Assembly: GCF_014873145.1 (NCBI RefSeq)
Contig: NZ_JADBEK010000001.1
Location: forward strand, 11,904,001 to 11,968,000
DNA length: 64,000 nt
DNA from: Nonomuraea angiospora
GTDB lineage: Bacteria; Actinomycetota; Actinomycetes; Streptosporangiales; Streptosporangiaceae
Direction of reading: 5' to 3'
Shown: positions 56,924 through 64,000 of the stretch, piece after piece
Layout: every line of letters starts with the position of its first letter
Numbering within the stretch: position 1 is the first letter of the stretch
The notes under the pieces: generated by a model
The model's input: the letters and a program-made list of their open reading frames with translations, nothing else
Told to the model about the DNA's origin: nothing
Database searches by the model: none
Made by a program: the position numbers and the translations under genes

Positions 56924-59562
56924 TGGCCCGCAGGAGAGCCGGTTCGGGCGGTCACGGCAGACCCTCCTCGGGCCAGGACGACACGGGCCGCACCCGCGGC
57001 GGCCGCTCACCCGCCAGAGGCGAGGACAACCCCACCATCCCCGCCCCTGGCCAACCGGCCCCGGACCCGAACGCCGCTGGCGGTAGTTGGCCTGCGCGGG
57101 ATGTGCAGCCAGGTGCCGGTGGTAGTTGGCCGGCCCGTGATGTGCAGGACGCCGGTAGTAGTTGGCCTGCGCGGGATCTTCAGGACACCGGCGGTAGCTG
57201 GCCTGCGCGGGATGCGCAGCAGGGCGCCGGTGGTAGCTGGCCGGCTCGTGATGTGCAGGACCCTGGCGGTAGTTGGCCGGCCCGGGACGTGCGGGATGCC
57301 GGCCGCTCTCGTGGTCGCCGGGCGTCGGGTTCGGGTGGTGCCGGCCAGGCTGGTGGTAGTTGGCCCGCGCGGGATGTCCAAGACGTGGGTGCTAGCTGGC
57401 CGGCTCGTGATGTGCAGGACCCTGGCGGCAGTTGGCCGGCTCGTGATGCGCAGGACCCTGGCGGCAGTTGGCCGGCGCGGAATGTGCAGGACACGGGTGG
57501 TAGCTGGCCTGCGCGGGACGCGCAGCAGGGTGCCGGCGTTAGTTGGCCCGCGCGGGATGTGCAGGACCCTGGCGGGAGCTGGCCGGCCCGAGAGGCGCAG
57601 GACACCGGCGGCGCTGGCGGTCGCCGGGCATCGGGCTCGGACGACACCGGCCGTACTGGTAGCGGCGGGTGGCCCGCGTCGGAGGGGCGAGGCAGCCGTC
57701 GTGCCGGTGGTCGCCGGTCGGCGGGCACGGCCGACGGGGGGCGGGCCGGTCGCGCCCGGTCGTCCTTAAACCCCGACGGTGGAGGTCACGCGGCTGGCGA
57801 TTGGCCGGGGGCAGGCGCGGACGGTGGAGGTCACGCGGCTGGCGGCTGGCCGGGCGCAGGCGCGGACGGCGGCTGGCAGTCGAGCGGCGACGGCCGGCCG
57901 ACACCCGGTGCGGGTGGCCGGCACGTTGGCAACGAGGCTAGGCCCGGTGCCAGTGGCGGTGTCGGAACTGGTGCTGGTGGCGGTGCCGGTGTCGGAACTG
58001 GTGCCGGTATCGGAGGTAGCGCCGGCGCCGCTGGAGGGGCTGGTGCCGGAGCCGCCGGCGGGGCTGGAGCAGTCGGGGGTGGCGGCTGGGCTGCCGGAGG
58101 CCAGGGCGACGATGGTCAGCTGTTGGCCGAGGCGACTGGTGGCGGGCGGCTGCCGGCCAGCAACAGCGGTGAAAGGCGTTCCGGGCGCAGGCGGGCGAAG
58201 GCGGCCCGCGGCGCGGATGACCAGTCGGCGAGCGACGCCGATCTCGGAAACTGGGCGGCCGGCGGCGACGAGTCCGCGGCCGATGCGGTCGGTGGTGACT
58301 GGGCGGTCAGCGGGATGCGGTCCGTCACCGAAGGGACCCGACCTCGCCGATCCGGCGGCCGACGTTCGGCAGGCGAGCCCGATGGAGGTCGTTCGGCATC
58401 CGGAGGCCGCGGTCGTCGTGCGGCGGCCGGGGCCCAAGGCGGCCGTTCGGCGGCTGAGACCGACGGCGGTCGTTCGGCGGCCGGGGCGGACGGCGGCCGT
58501 TCGGCGACAGGAACCGACGGCGGTCGCTCGGCGACGAGAACCGACGGTGGCCACTTGGCGGCTGGGGCCGACGGTGCTCGCTCGGTGGCTGGAGCCGATG
58601 GTGGCCGGTTGGTGGCCGGGGCCGATGGCGGTTGGTCGGTTCTCGGGCCCGAGGACGATCGGTCGGCCGACGACGGTCCGTTGGGCTTCGGGGCCGACGG
58701 TGGATTTTCGACTTCTGAGGCCCGCGACGGGAAGGCCGACGGCGACGGGCGGCCGGGGAAGTTCTCGCGTACGCGACGGCGTCCGCCGCCTTCTGACTGG
58801 CAGCTCCCGGTGCTCACCCACATGGGCTTGCAACCCAAGCAGCAGCGGCTGATCGTCATCATCGCCACGATCGTCGGCGTGCTGGCGGGCGGGGCCGGGC
58901 TGGTGGCCGCCATCAACTCCATCGGCGGCTACTCCCCGCAGCAGCAGGCCAGCTCCGCCATGATCGCGCCGGACACGGCGCTCCCGCGGGTCTTCCGCGG
59001 GTGGGGCTCGCCCAAGCTGTTCGACCCTGTCACGGACCGGGCCAAGGATCAGCGGGCACTGACCGAGAAGGAGGTGTTCGGGCAGAGTGAGCTCGCCGTG
59101 TCCAAGAAGCTCAAGCTCAAGCTGGTCGCCAAGAAGCTCGACACCGACTGCTCGGCGGCGCTGTGGGGCGCGAACCTCCTCGAGCTGGTGTCGGACGCCG
59201 AATGCACCCAGGTCGCCCGCGGCCTCTACGCGAGCTCCGACGGCCGGTACATCGGCCAGTACACGCTGCTCAACCTCAAGGACGGCAAGTCGGCCGCCGA
59301 CCTGGTGGAGTCGTTGAAGACCCTGTACCGGGGCGGTTGGACGCGTCCCCTGGAGTCCGCCAAGGCCACCTTCCCGGCGGGTGGTTACTCCGAGGCGGGC
59401 GGTTACGCCCTCGGTCACTACGTCGGCCTGGTGTGGCTGGGGAAGACCGACGGCACGGACCCGGGTCCCAAGGATGACTTCGTCTCGCTCACGCTGGCAC
59501 TGCGCGGGGCAGAGAAGGCCGTCTACCGCCGTGTCGTCACGATCGCCGGACCGTCCTCTTGA
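56923..59562 (+). CDS. Large repeat-rich membrane protein with C-terminal extracellular domain
   Basis: An 879-residue protein. Residues 40-230 contain 13 copies of an 11-residue unit around GGSWPARDVQD. Residues 240-400 are Gly/Ala-rich and 470-600 are built from a GGRSA-type repeat. One membrane helix lies near 642-668, and the final 210 residues form an outer domain with a Cys pair in DCSAALWG and AECTQVARGL. That outer domain is related to the whole of the gene at 59813. The first 640 residues would be cytoplasmic and disordered. ATG 56923 overlaps the VIT stop as TGATG. I do not recognise a function. Confidence 0.78.
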   Translation: MARRRAGSGGHGRPSSGQDDTGRTRGGRSPARGEDNPTIPAPGQPAPDPNAAGGSWPARDVQPGAGGSWPARDVQDAGSSWPARDLQDTGGSWPARDAQQGAGGSWPARDVQDPGGSWPARDVRDAGRSRGRRASGSGGAGQAGGSWPARDVQDVGASWPARDVQDPGGSWPARDAQDPGGSWPARNVQDTGGSWPARDAQQGAGVSWPARDVQDPGGSWPAREAQDTGGAGGRRASGSDDTGRTGSGGWPASEGRGSRRAGGRRSAGTADGGRAGRARSSLNPDGGGHAAGDWPGAGADGGGHAAGGWPGAGADGGWQSSGDGRPTPGAGGRHVGNEARPGASGGVGTGAGGGAGVGTGAGIGGSAGAAGGAGAGAAGGAGAVGGGGWAAGGQGDDGQLLAEATGGGRLPASNSGERRSGRRRAKAARGADDQSASDADLGNWAAGGDESAADAVGGDWAVSGMRSVTEGTRPRRSGGRRSAGEPDGGRSASGGRGRRAAAGAQGGRSAAETDGGRSAAGADGGRSATGTDGGRSATRTDGGHLAAGADGARSVAGADGGRLVAGADGGWSVLGPEDDRSADDGPLGFGADGGFSTSEARDGKADGDGRPGKFSRTRRRPPPSDWQLPVLTHMGLQPKQQRLIVIIATIVGVLAGGAGLVAAINSIGGYSPQQQASSAMIAPDTALPRVFRGWGSPKLFDPVTDRAKDQRALTEKEVFGQSELAVSKKLKLKLVAKKLDTDCSAALWGANLLELVSDAECTQVARGLYASSDGRYIGQYTLLNLKDGKSAADLVESLKTLYRGGWTRPLESAKATFPAGGYSEAGGYALGHYVGLVWLGKTDGTDPGPKDDFVSLTLALRGAEKAVYRRVVTIAGPSS
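57080..57600 (+). repeat. Coding tandem repeats, 13 copies of a 33-bp unit
   Basis: Each 33-bp unit encodes GGSWPARDVQD or a variant (DAQQ, DLQD, NVQD, EAQD, VRD). The copies are interrupted once by a RSRGRRASGSGG insert near 57300. The high identity between copies suggests recent expansion. Confidence 0.85.
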
Positions 59563-59813
59563 TGCCGAACCACATGCCCCCTGACAGCCCCCGCCCCTGG
59601 CACCGCTCCCGTGACGTCGTCACGATCGCCGAGGACGGTCGCCTGAGGTCCGAGGGGGTCGTCGCGATCGTGGCGGACGGGGGCCCGGGGCCTCGGGACG
59701 TCGTCGCGATCATGGCGGACGGGGGCCCGGGGCCTCGGGACGTCGTCGCGATCATGGCGGACGGAGATCCGGGGCCGTGGCACATCGTCGCGCTCGTGGA
59801 GGTGGCCTGCTGA
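59562..59813 (+). CDS. Small repeat ORF coupled to both neighbours
   Basis: An 83-residue frame whose ATG overlaps the upstream stop as TGATG and whose stop overlaps the next ATG in the same way. The middle consists of three near-identical 14-residue units VVAIMADGGPGPRD (42-bp DNA units). No ribosome-binding site or conserved domain is seen. The exact double overlap argues for translation by re-initiation; the alternative is that the repeats merely left a chance frame. Function unknown. Confidence 0.4.
   Translation: MPNHMPPDSPRPWHRSRDVVTIAEDGRLRSEGVVAIVADGGPGPRDVVAIMADGGPGPRDVVAIMADGDPGPWHIVALVEVAC
59640..59783. repeat. Tandem 42-bp repeats between the paralogous genes
   Basis: Three units containing gtcgtcgcgatc-tggcggacgg at about 59665, 59707 and 59749, with a decayed copy before them. 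The first two full copies are almost identical. Confidence 0.75.
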
Positions 59814-60400
59814 TGTCGCGTCGTGTGGTCATCCCCTTGGCGGTCGCCCTTGTGGCGGTCGTCGCGGTGGCCGGTTGGCTGTGGCTGCGGCGCGAGGATC
59901 CCAGGCCGGCCAGCTTCCACGCCGAGCGCACCTCCGCCTTCTACTCCGCCATCGACAGCCGCCAGAACGACGCCGCACCCCTCACCCTGAACGAGGTCTT
60001 CACCCCGGCCGCCCAGACCCTGGGCGCCATGCGTCTGGACGCCACGCAGCAGTTCAGCGACTGTGACGAGGTCCTCTGGGGGGTCTCGGCCACGGGCTGC
60101 ACACAGGCGCTCCAGGCCACGTACAAGGGGGGTGCGGTGGCGGGTCAGTTCGTCATCTTCAACCTGAGCGACGGGCGGGCGGCTGACGCGCTGGTGTCGG
60201 CGCTGGGCAAGGACGGGTTCGTACGGCAGGGCATCGCGTTCGAGCCGACCGGCAGCCGGGCCCAGGCACGGGCGATGGGCCACTACGTGACCGTGAGCTG
60301 GGCCGGAGGATCGGCGCCCGCCCAGGACCTGGTCGCCGCCCTTGTGGCACTGGACGGGCTGGGACGCGTGGTCCAGGGCCGCATCGTCGCCGCAACCTGA
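59813..60400 (+). CDS. Membrane-anchored protein paralogous to the outer domain of the SWPAR-repeat protein
   Basis: A 195-residue protein: one N-terminal membrane helix (residues 5-25) and an outer domain with DCDEVLWGVSATGCTQAL, matching DCSAALWG and CTQ in the protein encoded at 56923, and QFVIFNLSDGRAADALVSAL matching QYTLLNLKDGKSAADLVESL there. The two Cys probably form a disulfide. ATG 59813 has GGAGG 10 nt upstream. It ends the lgt-linked run of overlapping genes. Function not recognised. Confidence 0.8.
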   Translation: MSRRVVIPLAVALVAVVAVAGWLWLRREDPRPASFHAERTSAFYSAIDSRQNDAAPLTLNEVFTPAAQTLGAMRLDATQQFSDCDEVLWGVSATGCTQALQATYKGGAVAGQFVIFNLSDGRAADALVSALGKDGFVRQGIAFEPTGSRAQARAMGHYVTVSWAGGSAPAQDLVAALVALDGLGRVVQGRIVAAT

Positions 60401-61213
60401 CCCGCCCGCCACCCATCCGCCCCTCGATGACAACCCGCTACTGCGACGGAAACTCGGGGCGGCGGCCGCGATTGCGACGGCGACCCATGAGCGGGGCAGA
60501 GGCCGCAACTGCGACGGCCATGCATGAGCGTGGCGGAGGCCGCAACTGCATTGGCCATCCATGAGCGCGACGGTAACCGGGACTCGCGACTGCAGCGGTG
60601 GCCCGGGATTGAGATGGCGAGCGGGACCTGCGACCGTGGCCGGGTCCATGGCTCGTGACGGCGATCGGCGCGGCGACTGCGGCGGTGATCAGCGAGCGCG
60701 ACGATGATCGGGATCCTGGGTGGTGGCCAGGACCCGCGACGATGACCGGGACCGGCGATGGTGGCCGGGGTCCGCGACGCGGCGGCGGCCCGGGATTGCG
60801 ATCGCGAGCGGGACCTGCGACCGTGGCCGGGCCCATGACTCGCGACGGCGACCCGCGACCGCGATGGCGAGCGGGACCGGCAACCGTGGCCAGGCTCTTG
60901 GCTCGTGACGGCGACCGGCGCGGCGACCGCGACCGCGATTGTGACCGCCACGGTGATCGGGGCGGAGACCGGGGCGAGGGCGACTTGCGGGCTGGCTTCG
61001 ACCTCGGCTGGCCACGGCCTTGAGTGGGCCACGGCCTCCACAGGACCTTTGGCCTCCACCGGGCCTTTGGCCTCCCCAGGACCTTTGGCCTCCACCGAGC
61101 CTTGGGCCTCCACCGGGTCTCGGCTTTCGCTGGGCGCGGCTGTGGCGCACCGGGCTGGCTCTGGATGTGAGCGGAAGTCCGGGCTCCGGCGGAGGGCGGG
61201 TTTCCCGGGTGGG
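60401..61213. repeat. 813-bp non-coding field of degenerate repeats
   Basis: Several layers of imperfect repeats: segments of 50-60 bp with gcgagcgggacctgcgaccgtggccgg-like text recur near 60620, 60810 and 60870, and an 18-bp unit around ctttggcctccaccg recurs at 61030-61115. Long ORFs on both strands are repeat translations rich in Arg, Pro and Ser with no ribosome-binding sites. I see no gene in it. It separates the end of the repeat-protein operon from the convergent BpsA-like gene. Confidence 0.7.
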
Positions 61214-62758
61214 TCAGGTGGTTGTGGTCAGGGCGGAGATGGTTGTGGTGACTGCTTCCGGGAGGGTGGACAGGCGGTGGAGGGGGGCGTCCAGGGGGGT
61301 CAGGCCTTCTGACCATGGGGCGGCTTCGGCGATGAGGGTGCGGGCCTCGTTCTTGGTCAGAGCCGAGCCCTGGGTGCGGGCCACCGCGATCAGGGCCTCG
61401 CGCCAGGTGTTGGCCAGTTTGGCGTGCCCGTTGTCCAGGATCCTGCGCAGCACCGAGGCCGCGTCGCCGGGCGGTTGCGGCAGGCGTACGGCGTCCAGGA
61501 CGTCGCCGCCGGCGCTCAGCTTGTAGACCGTGGACAGCACGTCAGGGAGCGGCGGGAGGTCGGAGCCCACCACGCGTACGTGGGAAGCGCGGGTCGCCAG
61601 GAGGATGCGGGGGAGGGCGGCCTCCAGGCCCGGGGGCAGGGCCACGGCCACGCGGTCCAGGGTAGCGGCGTACGGCTTGGAGAGCCAGGTCGAGAGCCGG
61701 ACCCGAGGCTGGGTGAGGTCCTTGGGCCATTCGCCCACCAGCAGGTCGGGGTCGAAGCCCTGGATGGCCTCCTGCGGGGCTGAGAGGGCGTTATGGGCGC
61801 TTTCGACCGATTGTGGGCCTTGGGTGTAGATAGTGGTGGTTTGACGGCTCAGGCGGGACGTCACGGCCGGGCGCGTCTTGGTGGTGGGGCGGAGGATGTA
61901 CAGGTCGGCGGCCGAGCCGATGGCTTCTGCCCCGAAATATCGGTTGAAGTCGGGATAGATGGCTTCGTAGGCGAGGTTGAGGTCCGCCAGGGCCTGCTGG
62001 ACCTTGAAGGCCAGCATCGGGGTACGTTCGCTGGCGCCGTATGCGAGCAGGATGCGGCCGTTGTCCGTCAGCCCCTCGGCGGCGCGCGCCACGAACAGGC
62101 CCGTGCCCTCCGGCGTGTACGGCGGGTCGGTGAGCGCGAGGTCGTGGTCGCGGGCGGACGCGGGCAGGCCGAGGCGCAGGTCGGCCCAGCGGGTGCGCAC
62201 CCCCAGACGCTGGGCGTCGATGTAGGCCAGGATGCGCTCGTCGATGTCGACCACCGTGACGTCGGTCTCCGGATGGACCAGCTTGACGGCCAGCGAGGTC
62301 AGGTCGTGGTCGCCCACGCACAGCAGGCGCGTGCCCGGGAGCCAGAAACGGGCGCCGAGCAGCAGCGCCCGCCTCAGGATCGTCTCGGGGGTGGCCGAGA
62401 CGTGGTCGAGTACGTGGCGGGCGCGCGGGGCCCGGGCCACGAGGTCCTTGAGGCGGGTGAGCTCGGAGGCGTAATGGGGGAGCAGGTGGGCCACCGGATC
62501 CTCCGGCGGCGGGGCCAGCGCGAGAAGGTCCTGGTAGTCGTTGACGTGGGTCAGCGGGATCCGGAACCCGTCGCCCTTCCGCTCCAGGGGGAGCTCGCGC
62601 AGGAGCGTCTCGACGGTACGCCGGGACGTGGCGGTCTCCCTGACCAGATCGGCCAGCGTCCACCACTGGGCGTCGCACAGCAGGGTCAGGGCGTGCCGCA
62701 ACCGCCTGCTGTCCGGCCCTGCCTCCGCGAGCAGGCGCTCCACCCCGTCACGCTCCAT
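61214..62758 (-). CDS. BpsA-like branched polyamine synthase family protein with extra domains
   Basis: The central part (about 120-300) has the aminopropyltransferase/methyltransferase fold of N4-bis(aminopropyl)spermidine synthase (BpsA, formerly DUF43): LLCVGDHDLTSLAVKLV, VVDIDERIL and catalytic-type LTDPPYTPEG. Thermophile BpsA is about 350 residues with GDDDLTS and DPPET; this protein has 514, adding a winged-helix-like N terminus (TLADLVRETATSRRTVETLL) and a 200-residue C-terminal extension. Polyamine synthesis is therefore inferred, and an S-adenosylmethionine-type methyltransferase is an alternative. ATG 62758; no polyamine genes adjoin it. Confidence 0.75.
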   Translation of the reverse strand: MERDGVERLLAEAGPDSRRLRHALTLLCDAQWWTLADLVRETATSRRTVETLLRELPLERKGDGFRIPLTHVNDYQDLLALAPPPEDPVAHLLPHYASELTRLKDLVARAPRARHVLDHVSATPETILRRALLLGARFWLPGTRLLCVGDHDLTSLAVKLVHPETDVTVVDIDERILAYIDAQRLGVRTRWADLRLGLPASARDHDLALTDPPYTPEGTGLFVARAAEGLTDNGRILLAYGASERTPMLAFKVQQALADLNLAYEAIYPDFNRYFGAEAIGSAADLYILRPTTKTRPAVTSRLSRQTTTIYTQGPQSVESAHNALSAPQEAIQGFDPDLLVGEWPKDLTQPRVRLSTWLSKPYAATLDRVAVALPPGLEAALPRILLATRASHVRVVGSDLPPLPDVLSTVYKLSAGGDVLDAVRLPQPPGDAASVLRRILDNGHAKLANTWREALIAVARTQGSALTKNEARTLIAEAAPWSEGLTPLDAPLHRLSTLPEAVTTTISALTTTT

Positions 62759-63604
62759 CAGATCCGCGCGGAGGCGCCCGCCCGCCTCGGCCGGCGGAGG
62801 AGTCCGCGCTCCCTCCCTCCAGATTTTGTCGGCGCATGCCGATAGCGTGATGGTCTCATTACCGAGCGTGGGAGGTGGCGGTGTCCGGGTCGTCCGAGTT
62901 GCTGCCGCATCCCACCGGCGAGCAGGCGTCCGGCACGATCGATCGGCCCGGGTGTGAGGTCCACCGGCCCGCGTCCAGGGTCGATCCGCGCGGTCTCCAT
63001 CCAGGCGTGCCGGCGCTGGCGGTGCTCGCGTGTACGGTCGCCGGCATCCCCCGCGGGTGTTCTCGTCGTGGGCTCTGTGCGCACGCCGGTGTCGACGCCG
63101 GCGCGTCGATCATGCGTCGCGGGTACGGTGCGCATGACGTCGGCGCGTCGATCAAGCGGCGCGACGCTGCGCAGGCGGCTTGGCGAGAAGCCGCTCCCTT
63201 CGAGGAGCGGAGGAGTCACGAGGGCAACCCTATCGAGGCGCGAGGGCGGACAGCCCGGTCGCGGGGTCCGTGCGCGGCGCGCTCGGCGATCTTGGTGGCG
63301 GGGGGCGAACGGGGTGGCGTACGGGCGGATTGGCGGAGTTGGGGTTTGGGCGGGGGGTGGAGTGGGGACGAATCGCTCCCCGTGCCGCAAATCGTGGACG
63401 TGTGGCGGGAATTTCTTGGCCTACGTCCGGGGTTTGGGATAGGGAGTTCGGATGCTGGGATAGTGCCCCAATGTTCGCAATGCGGACGTGGCGGGCACCA
63501 TTCCGGCAGGGTGCGGTAACCTCTACCCACGATATGCAGCAGGGCCAACGTCGTCCCCGCCTGTAGCGCAGTTAGAGACAGACGATGACGACGGGAGGGA
63601 TTAA
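62759..63604. other. 846-bp intergenic region before gltB
   Basis: No supported gene. A short repeat of ggcgcgtcgatca occurs near 63097 and 63138. The last 250 bp are AT-richer and should contain the gltB promoter; TAACCT at 63517-63522 is a possible -10 box. ORFs on both strands lack ribosome-binding sites and family resemblance. Confidence 0.55.
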
Positions 63605-64000
63605 ATGCCTGCTGCCCACCTCGGGTTCCCCGAGCCCCAGGGCCTGTACCACCCCGCCAACGAGCATGACGCCTGCGGTGTCGCCATGGTTGCCGACGTC
63701 GCGGGACGCCGGGGGCACGGGATCGTGGTCAAGGCGCTGACGGCTCTGTGCAATCTTGATCATCGGGGGGCCAAGGGTAGCGAGCCGGACACCGGCGACG
63801 GAGCCGGGATCCTGACGCAGATCCCCGATGGGTTTTTCCGCGCGAGCGTGCCGTTCGCGCTTCCTCCGGCCGGCGCGTACGCGACCGGCATCGGCTTCCT
63901 GCCGTTCGACGAGCAGGCCAGGGCGGTCGCCACCGGCCTGATCGAGGAGATCGCGGCCGAGGAGGGCCTCACCGTGCTCGGCTGGCGCGAGCTGCCGGTC
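63605..64000 (+). CDS. gltB: Glutamate synthase large subunit, N-terminal 132 codons (runs off the window)
   Basis: GltB converts glutamine and 2-oxoglutarate to two glutamates using electrons supplied through GltD. The visible part is the short propeptide and the start of the glutaminase domain: EHDACGVAMVADVAG contains the Cys that becomes the N-terminal nucleophile after cleavage, followed by NLDHRGAKGSEPDTGDGAGI. ATG 63605 follows GGGAGGGA, 5 nt upstream. The frame is open to the window end. Confidence 0.95.
   Translation, partial: MPAAHLGFPEPQGLYHPANEHDACGVAMVADVAGRRGHGIVVKALTALCNLDHRGAKGSEPDTGDGAGILTQIPDGFFRASVPFALPPAGAYATGIGFLPFDEQARAVATGLIEEIAAEEGLTVLGWRELPV

Noticed and set aside
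62875..63519. A 214-codon ORF before gltB
   Set aside because: No ribosome-binding site, mixed Arg/Gly/Ser composition, and competing frames of similar length on both strands. Treated as non-coding.
63555..63585. A tRNA-like word (tgtagcgcagttagag) upstream of gltB
   Set aside because: No acceptor, anticodon or T-arm partner sequences can be found around it; a chance match.

Overview
The window is chromosomal DNA from a high-GC actinomycete. GTG starts are common, GC is strong at third codon positions, Ser/Thr kinases are of the PknB type, and the gene order ileS - dksA-like - lspA - rluD ... dnaE ... hisD-C-B-H-A-F ... hisI ... trpC-B-A - lgt ... gltB matches the Streptomyces/Streptosporangiaceae core. 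The repeat-rich gene ends suggest a Streptosporangiaceae-like genome such as Nonomuraea, but genus is an inference. The window opens inside ileS (minus strand) and closes inside gltB (plus strand).

Region 1 (1-4440): ileS with a T-box leader that appears to act on translation, then the divergent genes for a DksA/TraR zinc protein, signal peptidase II and an RluD-type pseudouridine synthase, all overlapping or nearly so. Region 2 (4441-11207, minus): one compact six-gene unit of two Ser/Thr kinases with related extracellular domains, an AraC regulator, the AzlC/AzlD permease and a third kinase. Region 3 (11208-15000): a plausible Tyr/Phe leader-peptide attenuator in front of a chorismate mutase fused to a degenerate DAHP-synthase-like domain, then an SGNH lipase and an amino-acid permease. 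Region 4 (15125-30388): dnaE, a repeat-filled gap, an amidase, a MurA with Asp in place of the fosfomycin-target Cys, a class A PBP, YbaK, an AraC/MFS divergent pair, a trypsin-like secreted protease and a stand-alone ATP-dependent DNA ligase.

Region 5 (30676-36707): the histidine operon hisD-hisC-hisB-(small membrane protein)-hisH-(small membrane protein)-priA-ridA-hisF, driven by a promoter that probably gives a leaderless hisD message. Region 6 (36798-42880): a glutamine-synthetase-like ligase, a tiny membrane protein, a TIGR03085-type protein and a heterodimeric ABC exporter. Region 7 (42949-48877): hisI, a Trp-region membrane protein, twin Gly/Tyr/Gln-repeat membrane proteins, a DUF2752 protein and trpC-trpB-trpA. 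No trpE, trpD or trpF lies in the window; PriA probably supplies the TrpF activity.

Region 8 (49051-64000): a secreted GH101-type glycosidase, a TetR regulator, a MauE/DsbA-like thiol pair, then lgt - VIT1 family - SWPAR-repeat membrane protein - small repeat ORF - paralogous anchored protein, chained by ATGA/TGATG overlaps. After an 800-bp repeat field come a BpsA-like aminopropyltransferase (minus) and the start of gltB. Short tandem repeats of 32-42 bp recur at gene ends and gaps throughout. The most distinctive candidates are the chorismate mutase attenuator, the kinase/AzlCD operon, the twin low-complexity membrane proteins and the coupled repeat-protein operon after lgt.
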